Source of the DNA: Candidatus Bathyarchaeota archaeon | GTDB lineage: Archaea > Thermoproteota > Bathyarchaeia > Bathyarchaeales > Bathycorpusculaceae | DNA length: 64,000 nt | Assembly: GCA_026014465.1 (NCBI GenBank) | Contig: JAOZID010000010.1 | Coordinates: forward strand, 964,303 to 1,028,302 | Direction: 5' to 3' | Shown here: positions 61,526 to 64,000 of the stretch, in pieces | How the letters are laid out: the number at the start of each line of letters is the position of its first letter | Position numbering within the stretch: the stretch's first letter is position 1 | Notes under the pieces: model-generated | Told to the model about the DNA's origin: nothing | What the model saw: only the letters and a program-made list of their open reading frames with translations | Database searches by the model: none | Translations under genes and position numbers: made by a program

Positions 61526-62391
61526 CTCTTCTCCTCTTTGTTAAGCAACCATGAACCGTCACATGCTGCCGTGTTTAGCTTGGGTAAGCCTTCCCTGCAC
61601 ACCCCAAACTGCATCCCCTGCGCCACAGCTAAATCGCGTACCCGCTTGAGCATTTTGAAGCGCAACTCTTTGGCCAGCAACGTGTTCCCTGCTTGGCGTT
61701 CGCCTTGCTCGAAGTAAAGCGGCTGGAGTTTTTCTGCGATTTGAGGCAGAGCTTTGGTTAGGCGGCGCCAGTTGTCGGGTTTGGCTTTGTAGGTTGAACT
61801 GGTTACATGTTTGACACCCATGCCTGCAAGCTCAGCGATAAGCGCTTTGGGGTCATCGTTCACGTAGGGTATTATGGGGTCTATGCGCACGCAAACTGGA
61901 ATATCCGCAGACGTTAAGTCTTGAGCGGCTCTAAGGCGCTCCTTCACACTGGGCGCAAAAGGCTCCAGCAACTGGGCAACCTGCTCATCCAACGTGGTTA
62001 TAGTCAGCGCAACTGTTGAGGGCACCTTGCTTAGGAGGTCGTCGTCGCGGACAACAAGGTTTGATTTGGTGATTACTTGAATTTTGCAGTTGCTCTCCAC
62101 GAGGATTTCGAGGCATTGGCGGGTTAAGCCCAAGTTTGCTTCCATGCGCGGGTACGGGTCAGAAGAGTTGCTTATAGAAACAGTTTCGCCAACAAGTTTG
62201 GCAGCTTCGCGCCTGAGCTTTGCTACGAGTTCTTTTTTGGGTCTGCAATCAGAGAAGTTTGGGATATAACTTGACGCGTAACAGTAAAGGCACTGGTGGT
62301 CACAGCCGCTATACGGGTTCATAGTCAACTTGGGCGGACAAGTGCACAGGCTATTCTTCCACGGGTCAAAACCAGAAATCAAAGGCGCCAC
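61522..62391 (-). CDS. Radical SAM protein of the SPL-like family
   Basis: About 289 residues. The cluster motif GCDHQCLYCYAS (CX3CX2C) follows TMNPYSG. Then SNSSDPYPRMEANLGLTRQCLEIL and ITKSNLVVRDDDLL, and DIPVCVRIDPIIPYVND, which is the pattern of the spore-photoproduct-lyase-like radical SAM group. In bacteria SPL repairs UV-damaged thymine dimers. These archaeal relatives are uncharacterised, and assignment to DNA repair here rests on the coupled dinB gene. The frame begins with 20 hydrophobic, Cys-rich residues if read from 62451, which look spurious. GTG 62391 gives a cleaner N-terminus, but its ribosome-binding site is weak. Confidence 0.85.
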   Translation of the reverse strand: MAPLISGFDPWKNSLCTCPPKLTMNPYSGCDHQCLYCYASSYIPNFSDCRPKKELVAKLRREAAKLVGETVSISNSSDPYPRMEANLGLTRQCLEILVESNCKIQVITKSNLVVRDDDLLSKVPSTVALTITTLDEQVAQLLEPFAPSVKERLRAAQDLTSADIPVCVRIDPIIPYVNDDPKALIAELAGMGVKHVTSSTYKAKPDNWRRLTKALPQIAEKLQPLYFEQGERQAGNTLLAKELRFKMLKRVRDLAVAQGMQFGVCREGLPKLNTAACDGSWLLNKEEKR

Positions 62392-62468
62392 AACAAACCA
62401 CCACAAACAACAAGAACAAAAGCAGCGGGCAAACAAAAACATTAGCCACAAAAAAGCAACTTCGCGGC

Positions 62469-63197
62469 TTAATTTTCTTCAGCGGCTTTCTGCAGGGTCT
62501 GGGCTAGGCGGGGTTTTTTTGTGGTTTGGGGGGAGAGCATTTCTTGCACGAGTTTGTATTGGCGTTGGTAGATGTGGCAGTTTTTGCTGTGGAAAATCAG
62601 CTTGCCGGTTTCGAGGTTGAGGTTGCTACGGCTGTTGATTTCTGAGACAAACGCTTCGTTGAATAGTTGGAGCCCTGCGATGTTGGCGGGTAGTCCTGCG
62701 TAGGCGTCCCAGCTGCGAAAGTAGCAGGTGAGATGCATTTTGCCCTCCAAGATTTCGGTGTCGATTAGGCTTAGGCACGGGGGTTCAGATTTTTTGTGTT
62801 GTTTACCGAATTTGAGGATATCCTCCGGCAGGCGTATGACCATGGTGACTTGCCGGTCTTGTTGTTCTTCAACGTAGCGTTGCACTGCCTGCTCGATTTG
62901 GTTAATTGGGTGATTGAGCCTGCTTCCGTAGGTGTAGGTTTCTTCGTCTTGCTTTTCGCCACACCACAAATACTCCAACGCGTAACCCTGCACGTACTTA
63001 AAATCACAAGGCGCCTTATCACTAACCAAAGGACGATTCTCAGGATGCGCAATCTCAATGGACAAATTCAGCTTCCTAGTCTCCGTTTCTTCCGAACCAA
63101 ACCCAACCCTGAAAACATCGCCCTCACGCCAAATACAGCTCAAAGCCTGAAACCAAGCATCAGAACAATCAAACGCCGAAATCTTCACATGCCTCAC
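62469..63197 (-). CDS. Archaeal-type thymidylate synthase (ThyA-like)
   Basis: A 242-residue protein. The segment HKKSEPPCLSLID holds the nucleophile Cys in the PC motif, followed by LTCYFRSWDAYAGLPANIAGL, which matches the R-x-D-x-x-x-x-P-x-N dUMP-binding part of ThyA. It is shorter than bacterial ThyA, as in methanogen-type enzymes. It methylates dUMP to dTMP using a folate- or methanopterin-type donor. The GTG at 63197 has GAGGTG five bases upstream. It lies upstream of the SPL-like and dinB genes, so thymidylate supply and DNA repair share a cluster. Confidence 0.85.
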   Translation of the reverse strand: MRHVKISAFDCSDAWFQALSCIWREGDVFRVGFGSEETETRKLNLSIEIAHPENRPLVSDKAPCDFKYVQGYALEYLWCGEKQDEETYTYGSRLNHPINQIEQAVQRYVEEQQDRQVTMVIRLPEDILKFGKQHKKSEPPCLSLIDTEILEGKMHLTCYFRSWDAYAGLPANIAGLQLFNEAFVSEINSRSNLNLETGKLIFHSKNCHIYQRQYKLVQEMLSPQTTKKPRLAQTLQKAAEEN

Positions 63198-63359
63198 AAC
63201 AACACCTCAAACAAAACAGGACACACAAAACCTACTCTACCCTTAGAGGATATAAAACTGTTCTCAATCCACAAAATACACCCGCACAGCCAACAAAACC
63301 AAAAACACTAGAAAAACCATTCACAAAAGAGATATACCTTCACAATCAGACAAAGTATT

Positions 63360-63926
63360 ATGTCAAAACCGCTAACACTCATCACAAATAGAGACGAAAG
63401 TAAAAGGGCTCAAGAATTGTTGCTAAAAAAACTCGAGGAGAAGCAGGATAAAGAAGGGTATAACATCAAAATTAGGCATAGAGGAAGAATGCAAAAAAGA
63501 ACAGTTCATTGGAGCACAAAACTAGGCATTTGGTGGGCACAAAACGATGATCATGACAACCGATTTTGGAACGCATTTGGAGTAGGAGAACCAAAGTGGA
63601 ACAAGAAATCCAGTCTTAGTATTGTTTGCGAAATTAATCCACCCAGAGAGGGAATTAATGGAAGCAGTGGGGGCGCTTTTGCTAAAGAGGAAGACGAAAG
63701 GTATCTTCTTCACCGAGGAAGAATCGGAGGAGGCAAGACGAGAATAACTAAAGAACGCTTTCAAGAAGAGTTTAAAGAAGCCCTAGTAAGAATTGAAGGC
63801 GAAGAAAAGCCGCTTGCGGTTGTATCGTCTTTTAATGATTCTAAATTTGCTGAAAACATCGCGGCTTTTGTGAAGAAGGTTTACGGAATCAAAGAGAAAC
63901 TATCTCAAGAAAACCGAGAAAACTAA
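63360..63926 (+). CDS. Protein of unknown function, AT-richer than its neighbours
   Basis: A 188-residue, basic, soluble protein. Short stretches stand out: VHWSTKLGIWWAQND, a CEINPPREGINGSSGGAF segment, and LLHRGRIGGGKTRITKERF. The latter two, a Gly-rich HRGRIGGG after an EINPP strand, resemble a domain seen in restriction-associated or HNH-linked bacterial proteins, but I cannot name it. Codon use is AT-rich and A-rich compared with the cluster before it, consistent with recent transfer. It has no operon partner. A start at 63360 follows a TACCTTCACA-type sequence with no strong ribosome-binding site. Confidence 0.7.
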   Translation: MSKPLTLITNRDESKRAQELLLKKLEEKQDKEGYNIKIRHRGRMQKRTVHWSTKLGIWWAQNDDHDNRFWNAFGVGEPKWNKKSSLSIVCEINPPREGINGSSGGAFAKEEDERYLLHRGRIGGGKTRITKERFQEEFKEALVRIEGEEKPLAVVSSFNDSKFAENIAAFVKKVYGIKEKLSQENREN

Positions 63927-63973
63927 ACGCGTTTTTGAGAACAAAAAGAAAGAAAAGAAAGGTTTTTGGAGGC

Positions 63974-64000
63974 TTAGTAGGGCATACCGCCCATGCCACC
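63974..64000 (-). CDS. C-terminal end of a thermosome (group II chaperonin) subunit, partial
   Basis: The last eight codons on the minus strand read GGMGGMPY followed by TAA (63974-63976). Gly-Gly-Met repeats at the C-terminus are typical of chaperonins. In an archaeon a group II thermosome subunit is most likely; a GroEL is possible. The rest lies outside the window. Confidence 0.6.
   Translation of the reverse strand, partial: GGMGGMPY

Overview
The window looks like chromosomal DNA of an uncultured, probably anaerobic archaeon. Evidence: an Alba chromatin protein, TATA-type promoters with TTG/GTG starts, a CbiZ corrinoid amidohydrolase, archaeal-type thymidylate synthase, a PPC-domain protein, a PCNA-binding-motif DinB, a group II chaperonin tail at the right edge, an FrhB-family flavo-iron-sulfur protein at the left edge, and membrane-anchored surface proteins with threonine-proline linkers. 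My best guess is a Thermoproteota/TACK lineage such as Bathyarchaeia. The ESCRT-II-like genes would also fit an Asgard archaeon. This placement is inference.

Layout. 1-7.5 kb: housekeeping and metabolic genes (FrhB-like, Alba, Mrp, tRNA-Ala, CHASE4 histidine kinase, APC transporter, methyltransferase). 7.7-11.1 kb: a complete BtuFCD/FecBCDE-type importer on the plus strand. 11.2-16.1 kb: PPK2-type kinase, a large unknown protein and a CPA2 antiporter. 16.3-35.9 kb, all minus strand: two related gene sets for tetrapyrrole or corrinoid handling. Set 2 (35.9 to 23.6 kb) runs fused chelatase I/D motor, tandem-domain binding protein, permease, ATPase, CobN-like large subunit, CbiZ, then an ABC-2 exporter (ATPase and permease). 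Set 1 (23.2 to 16.3 kb) runs binding protein, permease, CobN-like subunit, ABC-2 permease. It lacks its own import ATPase, chelatase motor, CbiZ and export ATPase. Both sets begin with the same 15-bp imperfect palindrome at the same distance from the TATA box, so they are probably one regulon.

36.0-43.8 kb: a membrane-remodelling block of FHA/zinc-ribbon protein, winged-helix/Ser-Thr kinase, SPFH protein, EAP30 (Vps22/36)-like protein, Vps25-like protein, two ESCRT-III-like proteins (one ending in a MIM1-like motif), and a divergent MIT-AAA Vps4/CdvC ATPase. I read this as a compact ESCRT-II/ESCRT-III/Vps4 module with SPFH and phospho-signalling partners, and it is the most interesting part of the window. 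43.8-52.5 kb: three large secreted or membrane-anchored proteins (two beta-helix proteins and one beta-propeller protein). The first has a cytoplasmic helical plus winged-helix tail and sits convergent to Vps4.

52.7-59.9 kb: mixed genes, including a dihydrolipoamide-dehydrogenase-like enzyme with a His-rich tail, a SelB/EF-Tu relative with no GTP-binding motifs, membrane proteins and a GT39-like glycosyltransferase. 59.9-63.2 kb: a nucleotide and DNA-repair cluster on the minus strand (ThyA, SPL-like radical SAM, DinB, PPC protein). 63.4-64 kb: an AT-richer orphan gene and the last codons of a thermosome subunit. A roughly 70-bp intergenic element (C-rich tract plus CTGCATA box plus duplicated CTAATAGG) occurs twice in near-identical form and once in degenerate form.
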